NCBI GenBank assembly: GCA_008694505.1
Contig: VZDJ01000056.1
Location: 9,444,898-9,508,897 of the forward strand
DNA: 64,000 nt
Direction: 5' to 3'
From: Cyanoderma ruficeps
Taxonomy: Eukaryota > Chordata > Aves > Passeriformes > Timaliidae
Part shown: in pieces, positions 9,980-24,900 of the stretch
Layout: every line of letters starts with the position of its first letter
How positions within the stretch are numbered: position 1 is the first letter of the stretch
Program-made: the position numbers and the translations under genes
Notes under the pieces: generated by a model
Database searches by the model: none
What the model saw: only the letters and a program-made list of their open reading frames with translations
What the model was told of the DNA's origin: nothing

Positions 9980-12900
9980 GTAACGCGGGCGGCTCCATCC
10001 CCCGGCCCCTGCCCTCGGGAATCCCCCGGCCGCTGTACCCGTGCCCAGCCCGCCCCGCGGGTCCCCTCGGCGGTGTCGCTTCGGTGCCGGTGCGTCGGGC
10101 ACTCCTCCCTCCCAGATGTTCTTTCCCCGCTGGTGATCGGAGATGAAAGACCTCTGTGCGAGCTGCTGAGGTTCAGATCTCAGTTTGTTCAGAAAGTACA
10201 AACTTTTCCCTGCGCGTTTCCCCTGGCAGCGTAGTTGCCAGAGATGCCACGAAAGGTTTTCCCTGTGCCCGAGCGGGGGGGTTCCCTCCTCTGCGGGAGC
10301 AGCTTCTGAAATAGCGGCTTTTCCATTAGTTCTGGCCTTGTTTCGGAGCTGACGTGGGCACTGTGGTTCTCCTGTCTGGAACAGGGGGCTGCTGTCACCT
10401 CGGGATCTGCGCTTTGCGGGTTTTCCAGGGAAAAGGGAAGGCGCCTCGTCATTGCCGTGTGGTGCCAGTGGGTTCCAAATTGCCGAGGCACTGGCAAATT
10501 ACAAGCTTTCGAGCTTTTTGTTTTGAAGGTTTTTTAATATGTAAATCAATTTAGCAGAACTTTAAAGGTGTTTTAAATCGTGATGTGGTGTGTTTCCTTT
10601 CCCAGCACCTTACAGGCAGAGTATATTTAAAAAAACTAATTAGTTGAGAAAGGGCAGCTTTCAGTGGGTGGAGGACTTGTTTCCCCCTTTGCATTCCAAT
10701 TATATTATGGTCAGTGTGACCTCATATATCTAATTAACTTGGTATGTCTTTGTGTCTCTGATTGGTGATTTCACAGAGATGTTCTGAATGAAAGACTATT
10801 CCTGTTTCTCGAGCTCTTACTCCTTAACTTATTAAAGCAGTTGGTTTCCCCCCAGCATTGTTACCCTACTGAATGCAGGAGATGTTTTCTGGGGCTGAGA
10901 GTGGGCCACGGACAGAATTCAAATGCCGGTATTAAAGCAGGATTATTTCCACTAGCAACTGTACCTCCTGAAGTCATTTTTCTTTAAGGCATATCTCTGT
11001 GATTATCATGGAAATCAAGAAGAACATTGAAGGAGGGAGCCCGGGAAGTATGGAACTGCTGGCGAGTGTAAACAACCATTCCACTTCAATGCGCTTTTCA
11101 GTGCCATCTTCATGTTTCACCATCTGACTTTATCTAACTTTTTGATTGTTTGTTGACTTTTCAAGTCCTTTTTACAAGGTCTGCAACGCAACAGCAAAAA
11201 AAGGGAGGAATTTAGTATTCAAAAAGTCCATTTTCTTCAAAATTTTGTTTGTGGGGCTTGGTAGTTGTTTTTTCCCTCGTCATCCTGCACCGTTGGCCCC
11301 AGCAGCAGTTTGTATAACTGAGAAGCAAAATTCTGTGGGTCCTGTTCAGCCATTTGATGAAAAGTTCTGTGTTCTGTTAGTTGTCTTAAATATATTCAGG
11401 TGAGGGTATCCATAAAAAATGTGGGGAGGGTGCGACATGAGTGGTTCAAGTGGAGGTGATGCTTGCCTGGTTGGAAAGGCATCAGGTGGTGGGATCTGCT
11501 GTGCTTAAAAAGCCTGATCCAAGCTAAACTGAAAGCAGCGTGGAGGGCTTGAATTGGGATTGTAAAAAACAGGCCATGATTATCATTTTGGTTCCTCCTT
11601 ATGAGCAAATGAGCATTATTTTTTTATTTGATGGGAGAGATCCCACCTTACCTAACTAATTGATTCAGGATAATAACAAATCTGATTAGGACTGTTTAAG
11701 ATCTTGTGAGGTGATCACAGTGTACATGCTTGTATGAGACTGCAGAACTGATTTACAGAACTTTAGTGAAGTTCTGTCTGTGTGAACATGAAACGTTTAA
11801 ATTCAGTTTTGTCAGGTTGGTTTGGCAGAGAATGCAAGTTTTGGGCTCAGCTGAAAGGTGTTACTTAGGATTTGTGTTTGCTTCATGAGAGTCAGCATCT
11901 TGCAGGGAAGATGAATTGTATTTTGACTGGGATTTGTAATATTGCTTTCTGTAGTCACATAATATCAGAAGACATCAGGTTTTAAGAAATGCAGAATTCT
12001 TGTAACATAAGAAGCTATACATAAAGCTTAATGTAAGCACATGCTATTAGCTGGCTGGTGCTTCACAAATGTTAGCAATGACATTCGTGTGTCCTGCTTT
12101 GGTCATTAGATAATTTTGACAAATCTAGGTAAGTTTCTGGTTAGCTTTGGAAACTTAACTTTTGTGGTGGTTTTACTGCTCATTCCTGTTGGAAGTAGCA
12201 AGTCCTATGCCTTCAGTAAGACTTTTTATATAAAGAATTTTAAATATGTGCCAAAGTCGTGTGTGCAAAGTATCAAAAAGAAGGAGGATTGTTTTACATT
12301 TGAAGGGCAGATGTGACCATGCTCTCTCTCATAAACCAGCGTGGCAAAGCTGGGGAAGTGAACCTTGGCCAGCACATTTAGTCCCATGAAAGTAACTTTT
12401 TCAATGCAAAACATCCCTTGCATGGCAACCTGTCAAGATACATTTTCTTTCTGTGCAGCCTGTGTGCTGCACATTCAAGTTTGGCTTGAGTTTGATAATA
12501 ACATGCTGAAACCCCAAGTATTTCATACTTGTTTCATGAAGAGCCCGCTTCATAAAAGGAGAGAGAAACCATTCTGGTTTTGAGTGGCTTTTTCCCCATT
12601 CTCTGAGAGGTAGGAGAAGGTTGAAACTTCAACCATTTTTGGATTGACAGCAGCTAAAGTTGGTTTTATGCAACTGTTGCAAAGTGAGAAAGGTTGATTT
12701 GAAAACATTTGTATTTCAAAGTGTGCAAGAAAATGTGTTTCACATCACGGAGCTGTTGTTGGGATGTTGACTCAGAGGTGGCTGTCAGGGAAGGAGCCTG
12801 TTCAGTGAATCACCACTTTTGATACAATGCCTAAATCTACCCTTGTTTGTGCTGCAGGAGTGAATGAGATCATAATGGGAAGAAGGTTTCAAAAACTAAC

Positions 12901-15900
12901 AACTGTGTTGCATTTTGGAAGCGTCTGCATGCATTATCTTTCAGGAATAAATTTGAAGGCTTGAATAGATTAGTAGGCTGTGTAATGAGGTGGGAATGCA
13001 TTATTTTGAATGGATTTGGATTGATTTAGACAGGTTTTGGGTTAATTATGTTTGAGACACTTTGGCTGTGACTAATAAGAAAATTACATGTAATCTAAAC
13101 TTTAAGACCTAGGAATGCACAGGGTTGTGCTTGAGCACTCAGGCTGCTCCTGCTGTGTCAGTGCCTTTCTGAAAAAAAGGTATTCAGTAAATAAAATTTG
13201 AGTTTATTATACTGGATGGGAGTTGCTCTGTATTGTAGGAAGGTCTTTGCTGTAAACGTTTTAATGTGCTCCATCTTATCGAGTTCAGTCTTCAGCCACT
13301 CCATGGGGATGTTCTACAAGTATTTTGTGATGCTTTCTGGAGTGCTTGATTATAGTTTGTGTATTTTTTCAAGTCAAGCACATTAAACTTTAGGGCCCAG
13401 GTCTCTGCGTTGCTTTCAATGTGTTTAAACATTTCATTTAGGTTATAAAATCCAACTACAGACTGTTTGTAACAGACAAGTTGGACTATAAAGGAATGAA
13501 TGTAAATGTTAGGAAGAATTGGCTAATGATAATAATTGCATTACTCTGGGGCTCTATGGGCTCTCGGGAGTCTCTTGAGGTAGGAAATTCTTAGAGCTGT
13601 AACAGCTGTTCCCATTTTAGAGGTAGGACAACTTGGCTGTGTCCTGCACATCTTTAAGGGATGTCCTTTCATCCAGCTGTTGTTCCTCCCTGTCCCTTCC
13701 ATCCTCCTTGCCCTGTGTGAGGTGCATGCGTGAACAAGGCAGGGAAGGGGAGCTGGGATGTTCTTTGCCATCATTTGCTTGTTTGCCCTCCAGGCAGTTT
13801 GACTTTGCCTCTTCTACACCTGCCCCTTCTCAGGCTTCTGGATAATTGTTATTTTTTAAAGGCTGAGTTAGAATTGCAGTCAAATGCATCCTGCTGTGGC
13901 ACTGTTTATCTCCCATTGCAGCTCACCTTTGTTTTTACTGTCCCTCTGAGTTTCTTTACATACTTAAAAAGAAGATGCAAAATGTTGTGTCCCAAAATTC
14001 TTCTGTACCTCATTGCTACTTCTCTCACTGGTTATTGCCCTGTGTCCCAGCATGACTGATGTAGTTCAAATAGCTCCTTTTTCTGGGATTTTTATTCCAA
14101 TTCAGGCCACCCCAGGCTCTTGAACCCGCTGCACTGTTGGTAATTCCTCACCTCTAAGGCTCAGCTTTGTCCTCCACGGTGTCTGTGTTGGATGTCTGTT
14201 GTTATCCCAACTCCTGTGAGCTTTCCAGGCATTCTGCTTTCACCAAGGATTGCTTCTGCTGAGTCTGTCCTTTGGAAGTGTTGTCTACACACACTGGATT
14301 TTCCACTGCAAAACAGCTACCTAATACAGAGCTCACTGTGGCTAAAACTGCCAAGGAAAGCTGAGTGCTTTGGTGTGGGGTTTTGAAATGTTGCAATAAA
14401 AGTGCAGGGTTTAGTCCCTCTCCCAGCGAATTCCGTTGGCAGGAACGACATCAAAGCAGCTCCCAGCCTGCGCATGGCTTGATTTAGAGACTCAATTAAG
14501 GGGAAGCGTTACACAGATAGGGAGAAGGGGGGAAAGGTGATCTGTGTGAGCAGCTAATTATTCCCGTCAGTAATTCAGTGATTTTTACACTAATAGGTTG
14601 GAAAGTAAATACCACTTCATATAGATGTAATATTCCATTATTTATACCCTGATGAAATTGGGGGTTAATTAAGACTACAGCAGAAGAATTTAAACCCTTA
14701 ATGATATGTGTTGTTTTGTATAGTCAGTGAAATGTCAGTGCCTGATGTTCCTTTACACAGAGGTGGGTTACTCTGAAGGGTAGAATGCTGCTGTTACACA
14801 GAGCAGCAGTTCAATGTCTGGAAAAAAAAATAATAACAGCTTAAAACTGTCATTTTTCTGTTTATTTAGAACTTCTGTTTGTAGCATTAACTCCAGTGAT
14901 TAATTGTGTGTGCTGAGCAGGGCTGGGATTGATGTCCTCTGCTCCGAGATATGTCCAGAGCAGGCAGTGATCTATGATTTGCCTTTTGAACTCTCCAGAA
15001 ATGATTTAGTTGCTTGGTCAGCTCCATCCCCAGTGATGGAGGCTAGGTGCCATCTGTGTTGGAATGTGGATACACCATGGTGCAAGCATTCCTGGAAGAT
15101 GCAATCTTTACCTCTGTTGTAGACAGGTAAAAAATGTTATAATGGAAAGGTCTTATAAATATGAAATTAGGCCTCGCTCTGCTAAATTAATAGCTTGGCT
15201 GTCACTTCTTTTAAGTGCAGCTAAGTAGTTTGCAAGTTCCCATGTGAAAACAATCTCGGGTATGAAGAGCTTGTTTAACACAACAACCTATTCCTGGGTG
15301 AAAAACAAGTGCACCTGCATAAATATTAGATCTGTTCCATGAGAACCCACAAAGGAAAAATGTAAACAACCTGAATCTTAGCACATACATACATACAAAT
15401 CACCTTATGACCAATAAATGAAGTAGTAAGAAAACTACCAGGTGCTGCACACGAGATCTGTGAAAACTGTATAAAATAAGTTATGTGAATAAAGAATTGG
15501 CTTTTCCTGCATGAAGAAAATGGAGTTCCATATGATTTATTACAACATAGCTCCACGCTAAACACAGAACTAAGGACTGTTTTCAGAAGGTCTTCAACTC
15601 CCCAGGAGAGCCTGATTTTTTTTTTTTTTTTTTTGGCTTGCAGGAAGCTTCATTGTGCCTCTTACTGTGCTCCCTTTATCTGGATGAAATGTATTTAAAG
15701 CCCACACAGGTGGGCGCTAAGTGAAAATCCCACAGTTTGGCCCTTGGAATATAGTCTGATTCATCTGGGATATGTGACTATATTTGTTTTCAAAAATCCC
15801 TGTTTTAGCACAATCTCATGGATTCATGGGGTGAAATGGAGAGCAGTCCTTTGAAACTCTGCCAGTGCCTTCAGGCCGGGATTAAGGCATGCATCTTTAA

Positions 15901-18900
15901 TAGCAAAATTAATTAACTGTTAGAACAATTTACATATGGATGGAGTGGGGTTTTTTTAAAAGTATGGATGTCTTCTTCCAGTCTAGCCATTATGGGCTTG
16001 GAAATGAAGTTGCTGGGTGCAGTTGTGTGTTAGAGAGTTGGCTGGGTGGTTGTAGCTCTGTTCTGGCTTTGTGCTCTCTGGGCTGAGGGAAGACCTGTCG
16101 TTTGGACAGAGCAAGGTGGTGTCTGGTTTGAGGTGCTGTGAAATTGGCTTAAGCTGTGTCTGTAGTGCAGTGATTTTTGCAAACCCAGAAACGTAGGAAT
16201 AACAGAAAAGAGCCTTTTTCTTTATGCTATAATTGTATCACTATTGATCTGTACCATGGACATTGCCATGCTATTTGCTTGTTCTGTAAACATCTAACCA
16301 GAAAAAACCTCCTGATCTCTTACAGAATGATGAAGAAATAACCAGCAACGCTGATGTCTGTTAGTGAGGGATTCTCTTCGTGTCTACCTCAGTAATTTTT
16401 ATGTGCCTATCCCTGAATTTTCAGGAAGCCTGGAGAGCAGCAGCATCCCAAGGAGCCCTCAGCCTTGCAGTGCATGCATCTGGCAGTGGTGGCATGTGGG
16501 GACCGGCTGGAGGAGACGCTGATCATGCTGAAATCAGCAGTTCTCTTCAGCAACAGGCGGCTCTGCTTCCACATCTTCGCCGAGGATTCCCTTAAACCTG
16601 AATTTGAGAAGAAAGTGAGTTTCTTTGTCATTTGGTAAATAAATAGATGAGTTAGTTTTAAGTTGTAAATCTCTGAGAAAAATTACATTGACATCAACAA
16701 GTAGCAGCTGAGCACGTTGTTTACTGTACACGGTTATAAATTCCTTATGCATGCATTTTTTTACAAAAGCTCCATAACGTGTAGCGTCTGATTTCCTCCC
16801 ACCATGTCTTTCAGTTAAAGGAGTGGCCTTCCTCATATACAAAGAAGTTTGAGTCCAACTTTTACCCAATAACCTTCTCAGTAGGAAATGCTCAGGAATG
16901 GAAAAAGTTATTCAAACCATGTGCTGCCCAGCGCCTGTTTCTTCCGGTAAGGCACCTGGATTTCTGAGTAGGTTGCTTCAGGAAAAGGTTAATTCCACAG
17001 AAAGGAAGCTTTGCTGGTGTAATATTAAAACCATTTTCAGGCTGAAACATCTGCTTAAAGATAATTTTAGTCTGTGCTTTAAGACGCTGTGAAAAAACAA
17101 CACAGAAATCCAGCCTGGCTTTTTCCTGGCTAACAAAGGATGTGTGTTTCTGATTTGTCTCTGGTTCTATGAGCCTCTCAGGGTCTCCAGACTCCAGAGA
17201 GAGTGTGAGAGCTCTCTCAGGGCAGATCTTTTGGAGTAGATGCTGTGTGCCTTTTGCCTTTTGTAAATAACATTCTTGACCACATGCCCTCTTTACCCAC
17301 CATCTTCTTTTCCCTATGTTAGCCCTTAAATTGATGCTCTCAGCATTCCCTTTTCCTTGAGTTTTAGAGTATCCTGGACTCTTCAAGTTCACTGAAAAGT
17401 TGTATTGTACTCAGTATTAACCTTGGAGAGAAGGGAAGTGTCGATACCAATTTTGCATATCAAAAGTTGAAAGAACGTTTGCATAAAGTTCTGTGGAACT
17501 GAGAACATCTATCAAAAAATATCTTGTGGGTTGCTGTTGATTGGGGTGACTCCAGTGAAGTGACAAGCTGTTCACATGATCCAGATCTCTTCATCGCTGT
17601 CTTAGGAGAAGTGGGGAGGGACAAAGAAATCTTTCCCCTCTCAGATGGAAGCAATCAGGAGGCAGCTGCATGTCCAGATATGTAGCCTAGGAATACATAT
17701 GTGAGAAAATATGTGCTGTCAGCAGTTCTGCTGATCTGCCATTTAGGGGTGGACTATCAACAGCACAAAGGCCAGATGGGCTGGAAGTAGCTCCAACTGC
17801 AGCAGGGATCCTCTCTCTCCTGACTAAATATTTGCATTACCTGGAAAATAATCCCTAAGCATTAGCTTGTTCCATATGAAGTGTCAGGATGTCCTGGGTA
17901 AACAGAAATCCCTGTTCTTCTGTGGTACTTTCTGTCATTTGGGAGACTAATCATAGGAATTACTTAATTTTCATTTCTCTTCACTCTTCTGATGACAGAC
18001 AGGGGTTATGTGTTCCTGCTGATTCCTTCAGGCTGGGCAGTGCTTTTACTGATTCTTTTTTGCCGCTCTCACGTTGCTGAAGTTCTCCAGTAATTTCTTT
18101 TAAGGAATATTAGACTGTTGCATGTTGTGTTAGCAGAGTGAGGGGGCAGCTTGGACTGTAGATGTTTGTTTCTGCAGGGGCAGTTGCAAAATGCTGTGTG
18201 TGGTCAGGCTGAGGTTTATGGCTTTGTGTAGGAGGGGCTGTCCGAGAGGAGTTGCAGCTGACACCGAGTTGATGTGGGTATAATAAACAAGCTGTAGCCA
18301 TGGCTGAGGTGCCAAATGTTCTGTGGGACCCTCGAGCTTTTGTGCTCGAGTTCACAGGCTGACACAACTTTGGGCTGTTTCTGGGTAATTCCAGCCATTA
18401 TTTTGCATTTTTGGTGTTTGATAACTGGGTTCTGATATCCCATTTGAATTGCCTGCACACAGTGGGAGCAGAGGGTTCCAAGTGTTACTATTTAGGGAAA
18501 TAGTTTGGCTTTTATTTTAATAAATACCATCAGAATATCAGTTTTGGGGTTTTTTTTATCCTTCCTCATACTGAGCTGCATTTTTCCCTGCAGCAGCATG
18601 AAATGTGCCTGGATTTAGGGAGGACCCCAGGAGAGCAGCAGTTATCATCTGTTTAGCTCTCAGTTGTGCAAATTGTCTTGCTCCTGATAATGCTAAGCCC
18701 GAGTGGAATTCGAGTCTTTGATTCACAAGTGCCTCTCCTGCCAAAGAAATCTCCTCTGCAGCACCAGCAGGCATGTGAAAGTGGACAGGAGGGTCTGAGG
18801 AATGTGTTCAGGGAAAATTGGGTGAGAAGCTTTCAGTGGTTTTACCCAGAGATGGAAGCAGAGGTGTGGGATGTGACCCTGCAATTTGCAGTACTGAGCT

Positions 18901-21900
18901 GTTCTGTCCTGGGCAACAGGTTGAGGTGCACATTCCCAACTTGTTGACTCTACAGAGGATGCTAAAATATTACGGAAGGCTCTACAGCATCCTGCGTTTT
19001 TCAGAGGCGTTCTGAGACATCTGATCACATTTGCCACTTAGATGCAGGGGACGTAGATGGAACCTCTGTGTAATCTCACAAGTCAATCTCTTGCTGCATT
19101 CTGCTGCAATAAAACCATCCAGGGCATTTGCAGAGACACAGCGAGGAAGATGAAGATCTTTTTGTAAGCACAGAATGAAAGTTTAACATTAAACTAGGAG
19201 GGCAGTGCTGCAGCAGACAGTGGGAACTAGTTTATACTCCTGTCATGGGTGTTAAGACAGCAGGTGAGGATCATCCTCTGGTCCCAGGGATGCTGGTCCC
19301 TCAGGGCTGGCTGCAGCTGTCTCTGTGCTGCTCTTCTGCAGCTATGAAAACAATCAGCTAAAGTATCCTGAAATGCTTAAGGGATTTTTGGATGATTTTT
19401 TGGATGAACGTTTAGAGCCCTTCTCAAAACACTTAATCTACTTAAGAGCTTTTAAGATAGATTAGCAATATCCCTGTGTTACAGCTTTCCTCTTGAGGGA
19501 TGCTCAAGTATCCAGCCCAGGGGGAGTAGTTGCCAGGGCCTTATCTAGACAAAAGTCTCTGCTGTAACTTGAGTTAATCTCTTACTACAATGAGGTTTAG
19601 TAACTCAACTATGTGGCACTGTTACTCTAGCATCAAGCTTAGTGATTTGTCCCTAATTTTGGATAAAGCTGTGCTAAGCTGCCACACGAGCCCTCACAAA
19701 CCCTTAGGTAGCCCAGCTTCACACTACACCAGTGTGTGTTTACTCAGGAGTGTGTTATTCCTTGCCAACCTTGCTAACACAGGGAGAATCTATGGAGACA
19801 GAAGTTGTGAAATCAAATTACAGATAATTGAGTATTTAAATGAAGTGCCAGGCTAAATATAGCCAGTTCTGTGCAGAGCTTTTTGACAGATTTACTAAGA
19901 ATACTCTATATAGCTGCAAAAAAATTAAAGAAAAAAAAATCACACTTTTAAGCTGTAAGTGCCTGCAGAGCAAGGGAAAGACAAGCAGAGCAAGCCGGGT
20001 TTCTGGCCATCCCTTTCCAAAATCCCAGGCTGTGTGTGTCTGCATGGTTTGTGTGAGCTCAGACCTCCAGACACAGCCTGGCAAAGCTCCTGCTCCAGCT
20101 CACTGCGTGTCACTTTGAACCTGCACTGCAGGTTCCTGCTCTCTGAGGAACTCCTACAGCTGCAGTTGGTGAAATTAAATCCCCCTCTACCCAAGGCACA
20201 GCCTGGAGAGATGTGAGCAATTCAAACTGACATCTGCAGCTTTTAAAGGAGTCTTAACACTCAACAAATGAAAGTGGGAAGGGCTTAAAGGAGGTAGCAC
20301 AGCTCTTTTTTTAGCCAGCTGAGTGTCACTGCAGGGCAACACCTTGGACACAGAAGAGAGAAGAATCTTTTAACCAGCAGAAAGAAGAGCATGTGAGTCC
20401 TGAGAGGAGGAATACAAGGTGGGGTCAGGTGCTGGTAGGCACTGCACAGAGAACTGAAGTACCTGCTTGAATCTGTAGGAAGATTTTTACAGTCCATAGA
20501 CTTCCACAGATTAAATTTATTTGTGTGTTGAAAGCTGCTGAAAGAATGTTTTTGTGCTGGAAGAAACAGTGGCCAGGCTGTCACTTATGATTGGGAAGGG
20601 TTAGGAGGGTCTGTTAAACTTCCCCCTGAACTGGGGTAAGTTTTCCTGCTGGAAAATGCCTCAAAAATCTTTAAAATCCCTCTGAAAAATCTTACATGGT
20701 GTGCAGTGTGCTGTGGGTCCACAGGCAAATTCTAATAGCTTCTGCTCTGCTTGTATTCCAGTGTTACGTCCTGTCTCAGACTACATTTGGGGGTGATTTT
20801 TCTTTTTTTAATGTCTTTTGACTTTATGTGACTTCCTATAGCAGGTCCCTATGAATCAGGGCTCCTAGTCCTAATACACAATACCCAGGATATCCTTTTC
20901 TTCCTTTCAGACTGTCTTTCTTCTATTGATTTACTCTTACAGTAGCTGTCTTTTTTATTGGTTTGGTTTTTTAGTACTGGACTTGAGGATATTGAACATC
21001 CGCAAATATTTACTCTGAGCTCTTAGTGTGTTATTGAACTATTTTTGTCACTTACTGATACCTCCCCAGGCAGGTCTGTGGGATTTTTGTGGGAAAATGC
21101 TGTATTGCTATAATCTTCTATCCAGCAGAGAGATCTGGATCGTGTTGAATGTGTTTACTTAGAGTTTGTTGTAAGCATAAGTTTTGTTTAAAATGCAGAG
21201 ATAGTTCTTTCTCCTGTTTGTCCTGTTTTGTAGGAAGAACATGTAGTTATCCTGTCAGAAATGCAGGTCAGGGATTTGTTAAACTTGACTAAATGTCAGT
21301 CTGAATCCCAAAGTGTTCAGTCAGGTGAAAAATCTCATTTAAGTCTTTACTCACGGATTTGGCATCTTAGTGGATTCCTGTTGAGCATTTTTCACCCACT
21401 TGTTGAAAAGCCTGATGTTGTTCACTCTATTTCACAGGTCTGTCACAACACATTAGAATTTATGTAAAACCCAATTTCTTTGGTAGAATTTTTTGTAACA
21501 TGCATAAATAGGAGAGTTTGTCATTAATTTCATTGCAGTTGGATGAGAGTGTGGTTGTTGTGTTCCACATGGTGAAAATCCAAAGCCTTTTGGGTTTGCT
21601 TTTCAAAGAAAGAGAGAGAGGTAAATAGGGTTTTTTACTAGACCAAAGTAAGACAATTTCAGTCCTTCAGGAAATTTTGGACAGTTTTAGCAAATAATGA
21701 AGGAGAGCAACAAAAATGCAGTTGGAAGTGGTGGTCAGCTGTAGGCAATGATCTTTATTACAGTACCAAGACTTGAAGCACCAGGTCATTTGTCCCACCA
21801 TGGATATTAATGTAAGGATTTGGGCAGCCACAAGGGGGAACATGGTCAGCAGGAACCTCTGAAATATTTTGGCTCTAATCTGCAGTTTACACCCTTCTGA

Positions 21901-24900
21901 CTGACCAAGTGTACTGTGGTTATTCCTCATACAGAGCTCAGGATACAACCTGGTACGTTTTAATGTGACATTTCTGTTTAACTACCAAATTTTGTTCTTC
22001 AGGGGGATACACTTATATTGGTAATCAATGGGGTTGTCTTAATTAATGTGAAACAGTTGTATATATTAATTATATATGAAGGTAAATCTAAATATTCTGG
22101 TCTCCTGGGTTACCCTTTCTGCCAGTGGAGAGCACTGCTTCACCACTTACAGACCTTGAAAATAGCTTTGTAAATATATATTATTTACATGTAATTTCTG
22201 AACAGGTACTAAGTAGTCCTTGCAGGTATTTTTGGGAGCTCAGTGAGTTGCTGCTTCATAAGAAGGTTAATCCAACCTCAGTGCTCTGGTAGCTGCTTTA
22301 TTGTGTAGTTCAAAAAAAACCCACGGCAAACAACAAGCCAATAACCTGGTAACTGTTGTTCCTCTGTGTAATTACATTTAGCTGATAAATCAATAACCTC
22401 CAAATTACCAGTTTAAAGTAAAAGTGCCTTTTTGCCAATAATCTTTGTTGCCCCTCTGGTTTGTTCTCCACCCCGCCGCTCAAACCCTGAAGGTGATTTT
22501 AAAGGACGTGGATTCCCTGCTTTACGTGGACACTGACGTGCTGTTCCTGAGGCCCATCGATGACCTCTGGCACCTGCTGAGGGAGTTCAACTCCACCCAG
22601 CTGGCTGCCATGGCCCCCGAGCACGAGATCCCCAAGATCGGCTGGTACAGCCGCTTCGCCCGGCACCCCTACTACGGCACCACCGGCCTCAACTCCGGGG
22701 TGATGCTGATGAATTTGACACGGATCCGCAGCGCTCAGTTCAAGGTGAGAACAAAGGCAGCCGTTGCAGAAACTCAGGGTTGGTGTGTTTGTCACATTGT
22801 GGAGAGCTCAGTGTGAAACCGCGTAAAGTTCGTTGTCGTGATAGGACACGAAGTAAAGATGAGTGGCTCCAGTCAGGAGGCAGTAGAAATCAGAAGGGTT
22901 TATTTACAATTCATTCAGCCCTTTTAGAACATGCTGTGCTAAGAAGACATGTCGTTGGTCCATAGAACTGAGACCTCTCCCGTTGGCTAAGTAACAGGAG
23001 TAGCAAACAACACCTGTTGTTATGGGAAAGGAACATTGCGTGTTGGGAAAAAGAAAAACTCTTGAAAAGTTTCCCCTGAGAAGAGCTAGCTCTTCTCAAG
23101 TTCAGAAACTATCGAGTCCACAGTTCATAATACAGAGAATCAGAGAAATCCAGAATATGTATAATTGGATACTAAAAGCTGTTGTGAACGTGATTATTAA
23201 AATAAATGAAACTTCCTCAAGGCTGGAGCAGTGAGAACTTGCAGCTGAAGCAATCAGTCTGGTAGCAGTGTTAAAAATGGCTTCCCCAACTTCTTACATT
23301 TCTCTGAAAAGCTACATGAAAGAAAGACTGCTCAAGGATCTTCAGTGCAGTCGCTGTGCTGTTTTTAAAATTGGAAAGCTTGATGTGAATACCCAGAGAA
23401 ACTGTGTTTTTTGCATCTGTTGTGAATGGACTTTTGCATCCTGCTGCTGCTAAGTAACTCTGTGAACTGGCGTAAGTGAGAAGGGAACATTTTCGTGACA
23501 GATCTGTGTCTTTGGGCACACATTCTGTAATCACTAAACCTTTGCTTATCCCGAGTGATTCCTCAGGTGGTGCCGGGGGTTTCCCCAAATTGTTAAGGAA
23601 CAGCTGGAGGAAAAAAAAAACCCAAAAACTCCTCTTACTATAATAATTCCCAGGGAAGATGATCTTTAGTCTGTAATTTTCCTGGCTTTTATATCTTGTT
23701 TTTCACCTTGTCCCTACATTTTTTCCACTTTTTCACTTTTTTCCCCTCCTGTTGCTTGGAATAGGAAGATAGTGAATAGCAGGAGCTGACATCAGAGCTG
23801 GGCCCAGGAGACTTTGTTTTCCTGTTTAGATAAACACAGTCAGTTCTGCTGTTACAGCCCTGTCCAGGTCTAACATTTCCTGGCAGTTTTTCATTTTTCA
23901 CCTGGGTGTCCAACATGGCTTAGAAGAACGTAGAGATTTGTGTGTGCTCACTCTGGGTCAGATACCACAGCACTGATCATGATATTAACCCCTTGCTTCT
24001 GTTTTCCTGCCCTGCAGAACAGCTTGATACCAGGCGGCCTGACTTGGGAAGAAATGTTATATCCATTGTACCAAAAGTACAAAAATTACATCACGTGGGG
24101 AGACCAGGATTTGCTAAATATAATTTTTTACTTTAACCCAGGTAAGGAAGGATTATTGGAGTCGTCATTATCTGCATTGAGAAAACATCTTGAGCTTGAT
24201 TTTGTTTTTTGAACTGCTATTTGTTATTTATAATATGCATAAATACTCTGGCATGGAGTTATTGTGTAAATGCATCCTCAAAGGATTTATAACCTGTGAA
24301 AACAAATAAGCAAATAAGTAACAAGCTAATAGAGACAGAAAGTGGACACAGCCATTGGAATATCTCGTCTAAAGCAGCTTCCAGCCTCTGAGCTGAGTGA
24401 CCTGGCCTCAGCAGGCACCAGATGATGTCATTGACGTCCTGCTGGTGAGAAATGCAGGAGTTTAAACACTGGAGCATAGCACACACTTCCCAGAGAAGCT
24501 GAGAACCTTATTTCATGCTTCTAACTGCATGCTGAGTATCCATCCCTACTGCTTCTCCTGGTTTCCTGTGACCTTGTCACCTCCAGTGATCATAAGAATA
24601 AAACAAATTTGGAATTATCTTTATTTATTCTGCTCCCTTTTTCTGTAAGGAGTCATGGGGTAGGTAATTGGATATACCCAAATCTAGACAAACTGCTGGA
24701 GTGAGGAGAAGCAAAGCAAAAAGCAAACATCTGTTTACTGCAGACAGATGTCAAACATCAGTGTCGCTGGGACACCATAAATTATCCTCAGTCCCAGGGA
24801 AAAATAGAGTGGGAATTAATTCCCAAAAAGAAACAAATGTTGTGGGACTGTGATCTCCTGAAGGAAGAAGATGATGGAGCCAGATTAGTCGTGAAGTCAG

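Larger units (their letters stand above)
9535..10110. promoter_or_regulatory. GXYLT2: CpG island and promoter of GXYLT2
   Basis: Very GC-rich sequence with clustered CCCCGCCCCG boxes (about 9636-9658), no TATA box, and a 30-bp tandem duplication of the segment starting CCCCGCTCGGGCCGGGCTGT (9653 and 9683). It covers GXYLT2 exon 1. The transcription start cannot be fixed but should lie upstream of 9773. Confidence 0.7.

Noticed and set aside
9450..9998. 182-codon minus-strand frame over GXYLT2 exon 1
   Set aside because: Same GC-rich artefact. The plus strand carries the signal anchor and stem of a recognisable enzyme.
21667..21948. 93-codon minus-strand frame in GXYLT2 intron 3, considered as a transposon remnant
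   Set aside because: No recognisable motif and no repeat edges.
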